Shown here in pieces: positions 63,234 to 64,000 of a stretch of 64,000 nucleotides of DNA (position 1 is its first letter; each line of letters begins with the position of its first letter). This DNA comes from Syntrophobacter fumaroxidans MPOB (GTDB lineage Bacteria; Desulfobacterota; Syntrophobacteria; Syntrophobacterales; Syntrophobacteraceae). The notes below the pieces were generated by a model. It saw only the letters and a list, made by a program, of their open reading frames with translations, was not told the origin of the DNA and made no database searches. The translations under genes and the position numbers were made by a program. The DNA lies in assembly GCF_000014965.1 (NCBI RefSeq), contig NC_008554.1, positions 496,001 through 560,000 on the forward strand, in the 5' to 3' direction.

Positions 63234-64000
63234 CTATCTACCACTGATTTTCCTTACTTTCAACTTTAAATTATGCATCGAGACGACTTGGACCTGTTCT
63301 CCCATAAGAATTTCTTCATCTGCTTCTGCATTCCACAGTTCGCCGTTCACAAACACCTTCCCCGCGGGTCGCAGATCGGTGTGCGCTTCCCCGATGAGCC
63401 CCTCGAACGCCTCCACGCCGATCTGCGGCCTGCTGATCTGGGCGCGAAAGGCGAGACTGGCCACGGTCACGAAAAACGCCGATACCGTGAGGACCGTCGG
63501 AATGAATACGGACATGGCCAGGGCCGTGGTGCTGCCCGGAGCCCGGAAAAGCATGAGGGAACCGAGAACCAGGCAGAGCACTCCCGCGATGCTGAGCATC
63601 CCGTGTGAGGCCACCTTGATTTCCAGAATGAAGAAAATCACCGCAAGGAGAATGATCAGAAAGCCGGCGTAATTTACGGAAAGCGTCTGAAGCGAGTACA
63701 GGGCGAGGATAAGCGAGACGCCCCCGATGACGCCGGGGAAAATCGCTCCCGGCTGGGACAGTTCGAAGTAGAGCCCGGCCAGGCCGATCATGAGCAGAAT
63801 ATAGGCCAGATTCGGGTTGGCGATTCCCCGGAGTACCCGGTGCTGCCAACTGGGCGTCAGGGTGCGCTGCTCGACTGCCCGGGTCTGCAGCACGACAGAC
63901 TTCCCCCCCTTGGAAAGGTTCCATCCGTCCAGCTTCTTCATCAACGCGGGCAGGTCGTCGGCCACCAGGTCGATGACGTTCTCCTTGAAGGCCTCTTCGG
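63234..64000 (-). CDS. NfeD-type membrane-bound serine protease (C-terminal part)
   Basis: At least 255 codons, open to the edge of the window; the AFKENVIDLVADDL segment at the edge is the end of a ClpP-like (SDH/crotonase) protease domain whose N-terminal part is outside. After it come three to four membrane helices (the LILALYSLQTLSVNYAGFLIILLAVIFFILEI region, in segments) and the C-terminal OB-fold of the NfeD family (GEAHTDLRPAGKVFVNGELWNA). It pairs with the downstream slipin gene as in most genomes. Confidence 0.9.
   Translation of the reverse strand, partial: EEAFKENVIDLVADDLPALMKKLDGWNLSKGGKSVVLQTRAVEQRTLTPSWQHRVLRGIANPNLAYILLMIGLAGLYFELSQPGAIFPGVIGGVSLILALYSLQTLSVNYAGFLIILLAVIFFILEIKVASHGMLSIAGVLCLVLGSLMLFRAPGSTTALAMSVFIPTVLTVSAFFVTVASLAFRAQISRPQIGVEAFEGLIGEAHTDLRPAGKVFVNGELWNAEADEEILMGEQVQVVSMHNLKLKVRKISGR

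Overview
The window reads as one contiguous stretch of chromosome from a GC-rich deltaproteobacterium of the Syntrophobacter type. The main reason is the lower third. A two-subunit B12-dependent methylmalonyl-CoA mutase, its MeaB GTPase, methylmalonyl-CoA epimerase, malate dehydrogenase and a biotin carboxyltransferase (pyruvate/oxaloacetate/methylmalonyl-CoA type) lie together at 53179-61823, which is the core of syntrophic propionate oxidation. The genus is an inference from gene content and protein style; no database search was possible.

Layout. 1-3550: the first codons of a likely Eco57I-like DNA methylase and a PLD-nuclease/SNF2-type helicase, which look like the edge of a restriction or phage-defence island. 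4176-14987: an assortment of housekeeping and lightly characterised genes: a UbiA/MenA-type prenyltransferase, a YcaO-TPR fusion, RNase D, an Smr protein, a ferritin-like protein, adenine deaminase, a DUF151 nuclease, miaB, a cyclic-nucleotide sensor and a DUF4911 protein. 15266-25563: a secreted FlgT-like protein, pgsA, tRNA-Val(GAC), then the translation cluster thrS-infC-rpmI-rplT-pheS-pheT and a PilZ protein. 25762-31131: mntP and a purine run with a PurS-PurS-PurL fusion, purQ and purN. 31132-36671: a more fluid zone with dispersed palindromic repeats, a HicA/HicB toxin-antitoxin pair, a truncated gene, a radical SAM/SPASM protein, RNase Z, an exported nitroreductase and an OsmC-like protein.

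37088-40787 is the most unusual block. A Tat-exported Rieske protein and a b6-type cytochrome b (with a PEWW version of the Qo motif) flank two tandem paralogous exported haem-binding proteins of the ethylbenzene-dehydrogenase gamma type, each with a CX3CH motif. No cytochrome c1 or f is present. This looks like an alternative quinol-oxidising Rieske/cytochrome b complex.

41513-50746 holds a TetR-regulated tripartite RND efflux system whose outer-membrane gene is separated from the adaptor and pump genes by two E1 dehydrogenase subunit genes. 50877-53071 adds a methyltransferase, a hydrolase and a DedA protein. 53179-61823 is the propionate module on the minus strand, in two transcription blocks with plausible sigma70 promoters and strong hairpin terminators. 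Between them, on the plus strand, are a MoaE-like gene and a small cysteine-rich gene. 62071-64000 ends with a Rho_N-like protein and a slipin/NfeD pair that runs off the edge.

Start codons were chosen by Shine-Dalgarno spacing. Promoters are consensus matches by eye. No CRISPR array, rRNA, transposase or prophage was seen.
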